A program made the position numbers and the translations under genes. A stretch of 64,000 nucleotides of DNA from Rhizobium sp. CC-YZS058 (GTDB taxonomy: Bacteria > Pseudomonadota > Alphaproteobacteria > Rhizobiales > Rhizobiaceae), in NCBI RefSeq assembly GCF_034720595.1, contig NZ_JAYESJ010000001.1, positions 498,501 through 562,500 on the forward strand, given 5' to 3'. A model generated the notes under the pieces. The model saw only the letters and a program-made list of their open reading frames with translations. It searched no databases and was not told the DNA's origin. This document shows positions 9,373 through 16,616 of this stretch, in pieces. The stretch's first letter is position 1. The number at the start of each line of letters is the position of its first letter.

Positions 9373-10347
9373 TCAGGAGCGTGAGGGGAGTGCATCGGGT
9401 TCGATCGTTTGGCGGGTCTCGCTCTTCCGGTCCTGACCCGGCTTTCCCTTCATCACCATCTCGCTGATGAGGAAGGTCGGCAGGCCGATTGCGAGCGGGA
9501 TGAAATAGTAGATGACGCGGAAAGCGATCACCGCGGCCACCGATTCGGCACCGGGGAGGATATGGGCGACGGTCGCTTCCAGCACGCCGATGCCGCCCGG
9601 CACATGGCTGATGATCGCCGCGACATTGGCGATGATCGAGACGGAGGCGACCTTCAGATAGCTGGCTTCGGCAAAGGCCGAAAGCATCTGGTGCAGGCTG
9701 GCGGCCACGAAGGCGAAGTTGATCGTGCCGACCAGGATCTGCGCGGCCGCGATCGGCAGGCTCGGCATTTCGAAGCTCCAACTGCGCAGCTTCAGCGGCG
9801 CCTTCACCACGGCTGCCAGCACGAGATAGACGACCGGTGCAATCAGCGAGACAATGCCGATCATGAAGATGGCGCTGCGCGACAGGCCGGTCATGTCAGC
9901 GGCATCCTGCGGGCGCAGCAGCAGGCTGGCGCCGCCGAGCGTCATCAGACCCAGCGCCACCGTGACGCCGCAAAACAGCACGATCTTGGTGACATCCTCG
10001 GTCGTCAGGCCCCAGCGCGCGTAATACCGGTAGCGGACGGCGCCGCTGCTCAGCGCGGCAATGCCGACATTGTGGCCGATGGACAGGCTGACAAACGAGG
10101 CGAGCGCCGTCTTGTAGAGCGGCAGCCGCTTGCCCGTATAGCGCACGCCCAGCGCATCGAAGCAGGACAGGCAGGCATAGGAGGCGAAAGCGAAGGCGAG
10201 ACCGAGCAGCAGATGGCTTAGCGGAATGGCGCGCATGGCGCTCCAGATCTCGTCCAGCGTATATTGCCGCAATGTCTGGAACAGCAGGTAGCCGGCGCCG
10301 ATGACGGCAGCCACAACAACGACGCGGAGAAGGAGGCGGAGGTTCAT
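9373..10347 (-). CDS. YbhN/UPF0104 family integral membrane protein
   Basis: A 324-residue polytopic membrane protein of the lysylphosphatidylglycerol-synthase transmembrane-region family (UPF0104), with about eight hydrophobic segments and the conserved region SIGHNVGIAALSSGAVRYRY. The HVPGGIGVLE motif near residue 250 is typical. No C-terminal aminoacyl-transfer domain is present, so it is not a full MprF; a flippase or lipid-handling role is inferred. ATG at 10347 is preferred to an in-frame TTG at 10386, though neither has a strong ribosome binding site. Neighbours are the PLD-like and YbhP-like genes. Confidence 0.85.
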   Translation of the reverse strand: MNLRLLLRVVVVAAVIGAGYLLFQTLRQYTLDEIWSAMRAIPLSHLLLGLAFAFASYACLSCFDALGVRYTGKRLPLYKTALASFVSLSIGHNVGIAALSSGAVRYRYYARWGLTTEDVTKIVLFCGVTVALGLMTLGGASLLLRPQDAADMTGLSRSAIFMIGIVSLIAPVVYLVLAAVVKAPLKLRSWSFEMPSLPIAAAQILVGTINFAFVAASLHQMLSAFAEASYLKVASVSIIANVAAIISHVPGGIGVLEATVAHILPGAESVAAVIAFRVIYYFIPLAIGLPTFLISEMVMKGKPGQDRKSETRQTIEPDALPSRS

Positions 10348-10449
10348 GAGCGGGATCTCGACTGCGGAAAGCCGGCGGGCTGACAAGGCAAGGGCAGGGG
10401 GGCGAGAGCGCCTGCGTCCTTTCCCCGACGAATGCCGGCGAGATGATGG

Positions 10450-10475
10450 AACGAAATGAAGGGCCGAAGGGTTCC
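10450..10475 (-). promoter_or_regulatory. EcfG/RpoE2-type promoter for the ybhN-like operon
   Basis: On the minus strand GGAAC (10471-10475), 17 bases, then CGTT (10450-10453), an exact consensus match about 100 bases before the ybhN-like ATG. The same DNA read on the plus strand also contains GGAAC-N17-GGTT, because the boxes form an inverted repeat; that could make it bidirectional. Confidence 0.72.
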
Positions 10476-10482
10476 GAGCCCC

Positions 10483-11286
10483 ATGAGCCTTCCGCCCTCT
10501 CTGTCAACCGCTCCTGCCGGCGCCGCCTTCTTGCCTGCGGCCGAGCTGCGCATCGTCACCTACAATGTCCACAGCTGCATCGGCACGGATCGCCGCCTCG
10601 ACCCGGCGCGGATCGCGGATGTGCTCGCAAGCCTTGAGCCGGATGTCGTCGCCCTGCAGGAGCTCGATGTCGGGCGCCGGCGGACGGGCGGCATCGACCA
10701 GGCGTTTGCAATCGCCGAGGCGATGAAGATGGCGTCGCATTTCCATCCCGCCCTTCTGGTCCGGGAGGAAAAATATGGCGATGCGATCCTGACCAGCCTG
10801 CCTTCGCGGCTGGTGAAAGCCGGTCCGCTGCCTTCGGTCGGTGAGCCGCGGGGTGCGCTATGGCTTGAAGTGATGGTCGGCGAACAGCCGGTTCACATCT
10901 TCAACACGCATTTCGGCCTTCGCCGCACCGAGCGGATCCGCCAGGCGGAAGCCCTGACCGGGCCGGACTGGATCGGCGCCGCGCAGCAGATCGGGGGGCC
11001 GATCGTGCTCGCCGGGGATTTCAACGCTATTCCCTCCTCGCCCGGCTATCGCCGTCTGGCGGCAGCCCTTCGCCCGATTACGCAGCATGACGGGCGGCTG
11101 CTTGCGCCGACTTTTCCGTCCCGCTTCCCGCTCCTCAGGCTCGACCATCTCTTCGTGTCGGAGGGGGTGACGGTTGTCTCCGCCGCCCCGGTTCGCACGC
11201 CGCTGACGGGCCTGGCGTCGGACCATCTGCCGCTGCAGGCGCAGCTGCGCCTTACCACCGGAACCATCCCGGCGCCCGGCCGTTGA
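10483..11286 (+). CDS. endonuclease/exonuclease/phosphatase family protein (YbhP-like)
   Basis: A 267-residue EEP-fold phosphodiesterase. The metal and catalytic motifs are in order: TYNVHSC, LQELD, NTHFGL, AGDFNAIP, and the C-terminal SDHLPL. The fold covers DNases, sphingomyelinases and inositol phosphatases, so the substrate cannot be fixed from sequence; the location next to YbhN-like and PLD genes suggests phospholipid metabolism. The start is uncertain: ATG at 10483 has a distant AAGGG, and ATG at 10456 is the alternative. No signal peptide is evident. Confidence 0.82.
   Translation: MSLPPSLSTAPAGAAFLPAAELRIVTYNVHSCIGTDRRLDPARIADVLASLEPDVVALQELDVGRRRTGGIDQAFAIAEAMKMASHFHPALLVREEKYGDAILTSLPSRLVKAGPLPSVGEPRGALWLEVMVGEQPVHIFNTHFGLRRTERIRQAEALTGPDWIGAAQQIGGPIVLAGDFNAIPSSPGYRRLAAALRPITQHDGRLLAPTFPSRFPLLRLDHLFVSEGVTVVSAAPVRTPLTGLASDHLPLQAQLRLTTGTIPAPGR
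11260..11284 (+). promoter_or_regulatory. EcfG/RpoE2-type promoter inside the end of the ybhP-like gene
   Basis: GGAAC at 11260-11264, 16 bases, CGTT at 11281-11284, an exact consensus match overlapping the stop of the upstream gene. It points at the 65-aa gene whose ATG is at 11313. Confidence 0.75.
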
Positions 11287-11312
11287 CCCTGATACCAGGA
11301 AAGGAGACCACC

Positions 11313-11510
11313 ATGCCCAATCGTGATCCGCTTCCCACGCCCGACAGCGAAACGCCGCGCGGCCCGATTTCGACGCCCGGCATTCCGGACCGCGGCCAGG
11401 ACAAGCCGGCCGTACCCCCGGTGATCGAGCCCGGTGACACGAAGAATCCGAACGATCCGGTGCTCAATCCGGCACTTCTGCCGATCGGCGACCCGGCCTC
11501 GATGGCGTAA
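11313..11510 (+). CDS. small Pro-rich hydrophilic protein, 65 aa
   Basis: A strong ribosome binding site (AAAGGAG, eight bases before the ATG), an exact EcfG promoter just upstream and a strong terminator downstream all mark this as a real single-gene transcript. The product is very rich in Pro, Asp and Gly and is probably disordered. I recognise no domain. The promoter suggests a general-stress function. Confidence 0.7.
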   Translation: MPNRDPLPTPDSETPRGPISTPGIPDRGQDKPAVPPVIEPGDTKNPNDPVLNPALLPIGDPASMA

Positions 11511-11530
11511 GTCTGTCGACACTATTTGAA

Positions 11531-11565
11531 AAAGCCGCTCCGGGCGACCGGGGCGGCTTTTCTTG
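11531..11565 (+). terminator. intrinsic terminator of the 65-aa gene
   Basis: A 13-bp stem (AAAGCCGCTCCGG with CCGGGGCGGCTTT, one G-T pair) closed by a GCGA tetraloop and followed by TTTTCTT. It begins 20 bases after the stop codon. Its A-rich 5' arm means it may also work towards the minus strand. Confidence 0.88.
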
Positions 11566-11583
11566 TGAGGGGCGTCCGGGTTT

Positions 11584-11808
11584 CTAAAGGCTCCCGCTCC
11601 CCTCGAAGTAGCTTGGATACTGCACGACCTCAGGGTCAGGCTTTCGCGGCTCCGAGGGCACGTCTTCGCCCTCATCGCCGCCGTCAAGAAAGCCATGGGT
11701 GCGCATCCATTCTCTCAAGATCGAGCGGATCGCGGTTTCACGGTCGATGCCGCGGCGCGCGCACAGCGCCTGAAGCGCCTGTTCGAGATCATCGGGAAAA
11801 GACGTCAT
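11584..11808 (-). CDS. small hypothetical protein, 74 aa, possibly ribbon-helix-helix-like
   Basis: ATG at 11808 with GAGGAG seven bases upstream. The first 45 residues (PDDLEQALQALCARRGIDRETAIRS...) resemble the strand-helix-helix pattern of small DNA-binding proteins, but the similarity is by eye only. The acidic C-terminal tail looks disordered. An exact EcfG promoter lies about 65 bases upstream of the ATG. Function unknown. Confidence 0.65.
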   Translation of the reverse strand: MTSFPDDLEQALQALCARRGIDRETAIRSILREWMRTHGFLDGGDEGEDVPSEPRKPDPEVVQYPSYFEGSGSL

Positions 11809-11872
11809 CAGGGGCTCCTCGCTAGGAGGCGCGGGCGTCGATTGCCGCCCGGTCTCCACTCTCTCCGCTCTC

Positions 11873-11897
11873 AACGCTTAAAAATCGTCACCGTTCC
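11873..11897 (-). promoter_or_regulatory. EcfG/RpoE2-type promoter for the 74-aa gene
   Basis: Minus strand GGAAC (11893-11897), 16 bases, CGTT (11873-11876), an exact consensus match. The expected start is near 11866. Confidence 0.75.
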
Positions 11898-11922
11898 CGG
11901 GAAGCGTCCGATCGAATGCCGC

Positions 11923-12111
11923 CTATTTGCGGTCCGGATCATGCGTGTGGTGCGTATCGTGCTCGCCGCCGCCGCCCGAGACCTTGCTGTGGGCGCGCTG
12001 GTCGGACTCTGCGCCCGGCTTATGGGGGTCGAGCGGTGCTTTCGCATTTTCGTGCGAGGAGCCGGGGCCGCCTTGGCGAATCGTGTTCGGATGTTTGGTG
12101 GACGTGGACAT
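11923..12111 (-). CDS. small hydrophilic His-rich protein, 62 aa
   Basis: ATG at 12111 with AAGGAG at good spacing. The product is charged, Gly/His-rich and has no hydrophobic segment, ending in a cluster of His and Asp (GGGGEHDTHHTHDPDRK) that could bind metal. Part of it (QRAHSKV) loosely resembles the tail of the neighbouring 60-aa protein (QQGNSKV...H...DR), so the two may be distant relatives. It lies 118 bases downstream of that gene on the same strand and may share its EcfG promoter. Function unknown. Confidence 0.6.
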   Translation of the reverse strand: MSTSTKHPNTIRQGGPGSSHENAKAPLDPHKPGAESDQRAHSKVSGGGGEHDTHHTHDPDRK

Positions 12112-12229
12112 TGTCTCTCCTTTTGGCTGTCAGGCGCCCCCCGCGTGCTGCATGGACAATGCGGCAGGGCGCGCAGGAAGGGCAGCGCCAAAAGAGGCAG
12201 GCGCAGCCGCATGCTGCCGTCGCGCCGCC

Positions 12230-12412
12230 TCAGCGGTCCTGCTGGTAGCCCTGGTGGGTGGTGTTGACCTTGCTGTTGCCCTGCTGCCCCATCTTGTCGG
12301 GGTTGTCGGTCGGGCTCGAGGCCTGCTGCTCGCCGGTCTTCGCCGGTGCGCCATCGCCGGAGCCCTTGGGGCTGCGGTTGCTGGAAGGAACGGGCGGTAA
12401 TCTGCTGCTCAT
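12230..12412 (-). CDS. small hydrophilic Gln/Asn-rich protein, 60 aa
   Basis: ATG at 12412 with GGAG eight bases upstream. The product is hydrophilic, Pro/Ser-rich at the N-terminus and Gln/Asn-rich at the C-terminus, with no cysteine and no membrane segment; it looks disordered, as stress-protective small proteins often are. An RpoE2-type promoter is 50-75 bases upstream. I recall similar short proteins in other rhizobia but cannot confirm that here. Confidence 0.65.
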   Translation of the reverse strand: MSSRLPPVPSSNRSPKGSGDGAPAKTGEQQASSPTDNPDKMGQQGNSKVNTTHQGYQQDR

Positions 12413-12464
12413 GATCGGTCTCCGCATTCAAACTGCGGATGCGCGATGGCATCCTCACGCAGAC

Positions 12465-12489
12465 AACCGACGGGGCGGAGGGATGTTCC
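12465..12489 (-). promoter_or_regulatory. RpoE2-like promoter for the 60-aa gene
   Basis: Minus strand GGAAC (12485-12489), then GGTT (12465-12468) after 16 bases. It fits GGAAC-N18-TT; the -10 box has G instead of the usual C. Confidence 0.6.
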
Positions 12490-12642
12490 GCGCAAGATGC
12501 GATCGACCGAAGCTCACAGGAGCGGCTTACGGATTTTTGGAGACGAGATGGAGGCGAAGCGCGGGCTCGCAGCTACGCGCTTCCTGCCCACTGCCTCTTC
12601 GAGTAGCAGCGCAGTTTCGACAATGAAATGAAGAGGTTCGGA

Positions 12643-12717
<75 letters not shown>

Positions 12718-12813
12718 ATCCGATGCGGCGCATAGACCACAAAACCCTTTGAGGCGTCAATAGGCATCGTGATGCTTTTTTGACGGCCCCGGGCGTGGTC
12801 CTGCCGGCGAGCC

Positions 12814-13176
12814 TCAGGCGGCCAGCATCTTGTTCACTTCGTCCACCAGATCGCGCAGGTGGAAGGGCTTGGAGAGCACCTTGGCATCCTTCGGCGCCTT
12901 GGAGTCCGGGTTGAGCGCCACGGCGGCGAAACCGGTGATGAACATGACCTTGAGGTCGGGGTCGAGTTCGGTGGCACGCCGCGCCAGCTCGATCCCGTCC
13001 ATTTCCGGCATGACGATATCGGTCAGGAGAAGCGAGAAGGGTTCTTCACGCAGCCGGTCATAGGCGCTGGCCCCGTTGTCGAAGGACAGGACCTTGTAGC
13101 CTGCCTTTTCGAGCGCCTTCACGAGGAAGCGGCGCATATCATTATCGTCTTCTGCGAGGAGAATTTTCGGATTCAT
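12814..13176 (-). CDS. cpdR: single-domain response regulator CpdR
   Basis: A 120-residue receiver domain with no output domain. The phospho-acceptor is Asp53 (LLLTDIVMPEMDG), with the acidic pair ED-D near residues 9-13 and the conserved Lys in VLSKPF. The sequence strongly resembles alphaproteobacterial CpdR, which in its unphosphorylated form directs ClpXP to degrade cell-cycle proteins such as CtrA and is controlled by the CckA-ChpT phosphorelay. Rhizobia often have two copies; this looks like the cpdR1 type. Divergent from the N-formylglutamate amidohydrolase gene. Confidence 0.92.
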   Translation of the reverse strand: MNPKILLAEDDNDMRRFLVKALEKAGYKVLSFDNGASAYDRLREEPFSLLLTDIVMPEMDGIELARRATELDPDLKVMFITGFAAVALNPDSKAPKDAKVLSKPFHLRDLVDEVNKMLAA

Positions 13177-13396
13177 GGATTTCCAGCCGTTGCTGTCTAA
13201 GTCTTATCATACTGCCGGGGGAGGTCGGTCGCATCATGAAACCGCCTCGGCGTAAATATCCCGTGAAGACGGCAGGTCAAGGCCTGATGGCTCGAGCCTT
13301 CGCGCCTTCCCGTTCTTGCACAGACTATGGACACAAAGGAGCACGGCTGGCAACATGCTCCGACGCAGCATATGACGGGATGGTAAAAGGTTCGCA

Positions 13397-14272
13397 ATGG
13401 AGGAGAGTCCCGATCTGTTCGAAATCCGCGAACCCTTGAACCAGACCATTCCCTTCGTTCTGAACTCCCCGCATTCCGGCCGTATCTACAGCCCCGCCTT
13501 CCTGGCCCAGTCCCGTCTCGACCCGCTGGCGATCCGCCGGTCGGAGGATCATTATGTGGAAGAGTTGTTTTCAGCGGGCATCGGGCTCGGCGCGCCGATG
13601 CTGCTCGCCCATTTTCCCCGGGCGTTCCTGGATGTGAACCGCGAGCCCTATGAGCTCGATCCGCGCATGTTCGAAGGCCCTCTGCCGGCCCATGCCAACA
13701 CCACGTCGATGCGGGTGGCCGGCGGGCTTGGCACCGTGCCGCGGCTCGTGGCGGAAAACATGGAAATCTACCGTGGCCGCATGCCGGTGGACGAAGCGCT
13801 GGAGCGGGTAGAAACGATCTACAAGCCCTATCATGCGGCCTTGCGGCGGTTGATCGCGCGGACCCATGTGCGCTTCGGCATGGCGCTGCTCATCGATTGC
13901 CACTCCATGCCTGGCAATATCCGCGTGGCCGGCAGCAGCCTGCGTCCGGACTTCATCATCGGCGACCGCTACGGCACCAGCGCCTCCGGCGAAATGACCC
14001 GCATCGCCGTGACGCTGCTCGAGGAGATGGGATTCTCCGTCGCGCGCAACAAACCCTATGCAGGCGGCTTCATCACCGAGCATTACGGCCGCCCGGCCCG
14101 CGGGCTGCACGCGCTGCAGATCGAGGTCAATCGCGCGCTCTATGTCGATGAAGCGACGCTGAAGAAGAAGCCGGAATTTCCCTGGCTGATGCAGGCGATC
14201 GGCAGCTTCCTTGCCACCTTCTCCGGCTATGTCCGCAAATCCTCGCTCGGGCTGCCACTCGCCGCCGAGTAA
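13397..14272 (+). CDS. N-formylglutamate amidohydrolase family protein
   Basis: A 291-residue member of the FGase family, which releases glutamate from N-formylglutamate at the end of one histidine breakdown route. Typical motifs are VLNSPHSGRIY, the region HFPRAFLDVNREPYEL, DCHSMPG and IEVNRALY. No other hut genes are nearby, so a histidine role is not supported by context. A second family member is at 50037-50852. In rhizobia this gene is often next to cpdR, as here. The ATG at 13397 gives the family's usual N-terminus. Confidence 0.88.
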   Translation: MEESPDLFEIREPLNQTIPFVLNSPHSGRIYSPAFLAQSRLDPLAIRRSEDHYVEELFSAGIGLGAPMLLAHFPRAFLDVNREPYELDPRMFEGPLPAHANTTSMRVAGGLGTVPRLVAENMEIYRGRMPVDEALERVETIYKPYHAALRRLIARTHVRFGMALLIDCHSMPGNIRVAGSSLRPDFIIGDRYGTSASGEMTRIAVTLLEEMGFSVARNKPYAGGFITEHYGRPARGLHALQIEVNRALYVDEATLKKKPEFPWLMQAIGSFLATFSGYVRKSSLGLPLAAE

Positions 14273-14314
14273 GGCTCTCAATCCCCGCAAATACTCCTCC
14301 GCAAAGCGGCGGCG

Positions 14315-14393
14315 AAAAAAAACCGCGCTTGCGCGCGGTCTGAGTCTAGGGAGGAAACACCCAAGGAGGGTATCTGCAGCCACGAGTGACTGT
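14315..14393 (-). ncRNA. mmgR: MmgR / alpha-r8 (suhB-motif) family small RNA
   Basis: The minus strand reads, in order, a small hairpin ACCC-TCCTT-GGGT, the unpaired decamer TTTCCTCCCT (14348-14357), and a terminator stem CCGCGC/GCGCGG (14323-14338) followed by eight T (14315-14322). The decamer, architecture and length of about 79 nt match the alpha-r8 sRNA MmgR, which limits polyhydroxybutyrate granules in Sinorhizobium. Its position between an N-formylglutamate amidohydrolase and an inositol-monophosphatase gene is also what I recall for mmgR. A promoter with perfect -35 TTGACA lies upstream. Confidence 0.88.
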
Positions 14394-14399
14394 ACGAAG

Positions 14400-14428
14400 A
14401 CCCTAATGTTGCATTGCGGGATTGTCAA
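14400..14428 (-). promoter_or_regulatory. sigma-70 promoter of the MmgR-like sRNA
   Basis: Minus strand TTGACA (14423-14428), a 17-base spacer, and TAGGGT (14400-14405). The predicted start is near 14393, giving an RNA of about 79 nt. Confidence 0.75.
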
Positions 14429-14644
14429 GAAAAAAACACCGTTTCGCCCGAAATCGCATCGCGTAAGTATCGGCAGTCAAACAGCTTTTCGCACTCCGCC
14501 TCGGATTTGGGCAGAAAAATGCTAAAGACTGTTTTTTGATCATCATTCTCAGCTCTTAAACGAAGTTCTGCCTGTTTACGCATCAGTTTGGCGGCGACTG
14601 GGGAATGCGTTAAGAGCGAGCTGTTCTGCCTTGAGGAGCCATTC

Positions 14645-15418
14645 ATGTTGCCCGACCGAGCGTTTTTCGACCGCCTTGCCGACGCCGCTGCCGCGGAAAC
14701 TTTGCCGCGTTTTCGGACCGGCACAAGCGTGGTGAACAAGGAGGCGGGTGGGTTCGACCCGGTGACGGAGGGGGATCGGGCAGCCGAGGCCGCTATTCGC
14801 GCGCTGATCGAAACGGAGTTTCCGGACCATGGCATTCTGGGCGAGGAGTTCGGCACGGTCGGGGCCGACCGCGACTATGTCTGGGTCATCGATCCGATCG
14901 ACGGCACGCGCGCCTTCATTTCCGGCCTGCCGGTCTGGGGCACGCTGATCGGACTTTACCACAAGGGACGTGCGGTGATGGGCGTCATGGACCAGCCCTT
15001 TACCGGCGAGCGCTATTTCGCCGATGGCACGACCTCGTCCTATGCCGGTCCGGGTGGCCCGCAGACCTTGGCAACGCGGGAGTGCGGCGGCCTTGGCAAT
15101 GCCACGCTCTTCACCACCTCGCCCCATCTCTATCGGGGCACCATCAAGGCGCGGTTCGAGGCGGTGCAGGAGCGGGTGAAGCTCGCGCGCTATGGCTGCG
15201 ATTGCTATGCCTTCGCGCTGCTCGCTGCCGGTCATATCGATCTCGTCATTGAATGTGGCTTGAAGCCCTATGATATCGGCGCCCTCATTCCGATCATCGA
15301 GCAGGCAGGTGGCGTGGTGACCGACTGGGCCGGCGGGCGCGCCGAGATGGGCGGCGAGGTTCTGGCTGCCGCGACCCCGGCCCTGCATGCCGAGGCCTTG
15401 GCAATCCTGCAGGGCTGA
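14645..15418 (+). CDS. hisN: inositol-monophosphatase family phosphatase, histidinol-phosphatase (HisN) type
   Basis: A 257-residue metal-dependent phosphatase of the IMPase superfamily with intact metal sites: GEEFG, DPIDGTRAFISG and, near the C-terminus, KPYDIGALIPIIEQAG. The replacement of the usual NF by AF after DGT and the C-terminal pattern fit the HisN subgroup, which hydrolyses histidinol phosphate; other sugar phosphates are possible. The ATG at 14645 has GAGGAG eight bases upstream. All catalytic residues are present, unlike in the SuhB-like gene at 60928. Confidence 0.85.
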   Translation: MLPDRAFFDRLADAAAAETLPRFRTGTSVVNKEAGGFDPVTEGDRAAEAAIRALIETEFPDHGILGEEFGTVGADRDYVWVIDPIDGTRAFISGLPVWGTLIGLYHKGRAVMGVMDQPFTGERYFADGTTSSYAGPGGPQTLATRECGGLGNATLFTTSPHLYRGTIKARFEAVQERVKLARYGCDCYAFALLAAGHIDLVIECGLKPYDIGALIPIIEQAGGVVTDWAGGRAEMGGEVLAAATPALHAEALAILQG

Positions 15419-15424
15419 GCCGCC

Positions 15425-16459
15425 TCAGAGCGCCAGCGCCTTGTCCTCGATCACGGGCGCGGGAATCTCCTCCGACACCGTGCCCGGGATGAAGGCCTCG
15501 ACCGCCGCCATGGCCTGCGCCCGGTAGCGGTCGTCTTCCTGGAAGAGCTCGTGGCGGGCGCCGTCGATCGGGATCAGTGTCGCCGCGCGGAAATTGCGCG
15601 CCAGTGCCTCCACCGCCGCATGCGGCACAAGGAGATCCCGCGTCGGCGCGAGGATCAGCGTTGGTACGGTGATGCGCGTCAGATGCTCCCGTCGCGTTAC
15701 CCTGCGAACGGCGCGGAAGGTCTCCGCAAGCCAGCGGGCGCTGGGCGGACCAAGAAACAGGTCGGGATGCGCTTCGGCGATCCCCTGGTTGCGCTGGAAG
15801 CGGCGCTCGTCGGCCGTTAAGATATTGTTGGCGAAGGGGCGGGGGCCGCCATCGCGGTTCAGCGCCATGGCGCCGAGCCCGAACAGGCTGATCACGCCGG
15901 CAATGAAGCCGATCTTGCCATGGCTGAGGCTCTGGTTGCCGAGCGCCACGAAGGGCGCGGCCAGCACCATGCGGTCGATGCGTGTGGAAAGGGCCGGCGC
16001 CTGGGACAGCGCCACGAGCGCGCCCATGGAATGGGCGACAAGGAAGAAGGGTAGCCGCGTATCCGGCAGCACGATCTGTTCGAGGAACAGCGACAGGTCG
16101 GCCTCGTAATCGGCAAAACGGCGGACATGGCCGCGGCGCAAATCTTTCAGCAGCCGCTCCGACCCCGCTTGGCCACGCCAGTCGAAGGTGGCGACCCACA
16201 GGCCGCGGGCAAGGAAGCTGGCAATGGTCTCGAAATATTTCTCGATCGATTCGTTGCGGCCATGCAGCAGCACGACCGTGCCCTTGGCAGCGCCTTCATC
16301 CGGCCGGAAAATGGCATAGCGCAGCCGCCGTCCGGCCGCGCCGGTGAAATAGCCGACCGTGTGGCGGCCAGGCAGCGGGTTGTCGGCGGTGGGAAAGAGA
16401 AGGGCCGGCGGCGGCTCCGGACGGATCGCCGGCTTGCGGTTGAAAAGGTCGATCTTCAT
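15425..16459 (-). CDS. alpha/beta hydrolase, lysophospholipase PldB-like
   Basis: A 344-residue serine hydrolase (S33/monoacylglycerol-lipase type). The nucleophile elbow is AHSMGAL, the oxyanion region VVLLHGRNE, the acid lies in APTRDLLVP and the catalytic His in DGARHELFQE. PldB-type enzymes remove the remaining acyl chain from lysophospholipids. No signal peptide is seen. The ATG at 16459 has AGGGG at useful spacing; ATG at 16465 is too close to it. It converges on the HisN-type gene, with six bases between stops. Confidence 0.85.
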   Translation of the reverse strand: MKIDLFNRKPAIRPEPPPALLFPTADNPLPGRHTVGYFTGAAGRRLRYAIFRPDEGAAKGTVVLLHGRNESIEKYFETIASFLARGLWVATFDWRGQAGSERLLKDLRRGHVRRFADYEADLSLFLEQIVLPDTRLPFFLVAHSMGALVALSQAPALSTRIDRMVLAAPFVALGNQSLSHGKIGFIAGVISLFGLGAMALNRDGGPRPFANNILTADERRFQRNQGIAEAHPDLFLGPPSARWLAETFRAVRRVTRREHLTRITVPTLILAPTRDLLVPHAAVEALARNFRAATLIPIDGARHELFQEDDRYRAQAMAAVEAFIPGTVSEEIPAPVIEDKALAL

Positions 16460-16572
16460 CCTCATCCCCTCTCGTCGCGTGGGCGCGCCTGCTCCGTCTG
16501 CGCCTTGATGTAGAAGTGCAGCCGACGCGGGTCAAAGCAAAAGCGCAACGAGGCGGAACGCGCGCATGCATG

Positions 16573-16616
16573 GAAAAAAAGAGGCCGGGCGCGACGGGGG
16601 AGACGCTTCCGGCCTC
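16573..16616 (-). terminator. orphan intrinsic terminator, candidate sRNA 3' end
   Basis: Minus strand stem GAGGCCGG (16609-16616) with CCGGCCTC (16581-16588), then seven T (16574-16580). The nearest minus-strand gene upstream is ltaE, whose start is 2 kb away beyond a plus-strand gene, so this needs a separate short transcript. The 20-base loop holds CTCCCCC, an anti-Shine-Dalgarno-like stretch typical of trans-acting sRNAs. Confidence 0.6.

Noticed and set aside
11871..12458. A 195-codon minus-strand frame covering the small-gene region
   Set aside because: Arg/Gln-rich shadow in another frame; two shorter frames there have proper ribosome binding sites and gene-like ends.
12761..12782. 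GCATC-GT-GATGC followed by TTTTTT, terminator-like on the plus strand
   Set aside because: The stem is only five base pairs with a two-base loop, and no plus-strand gene precedes it.
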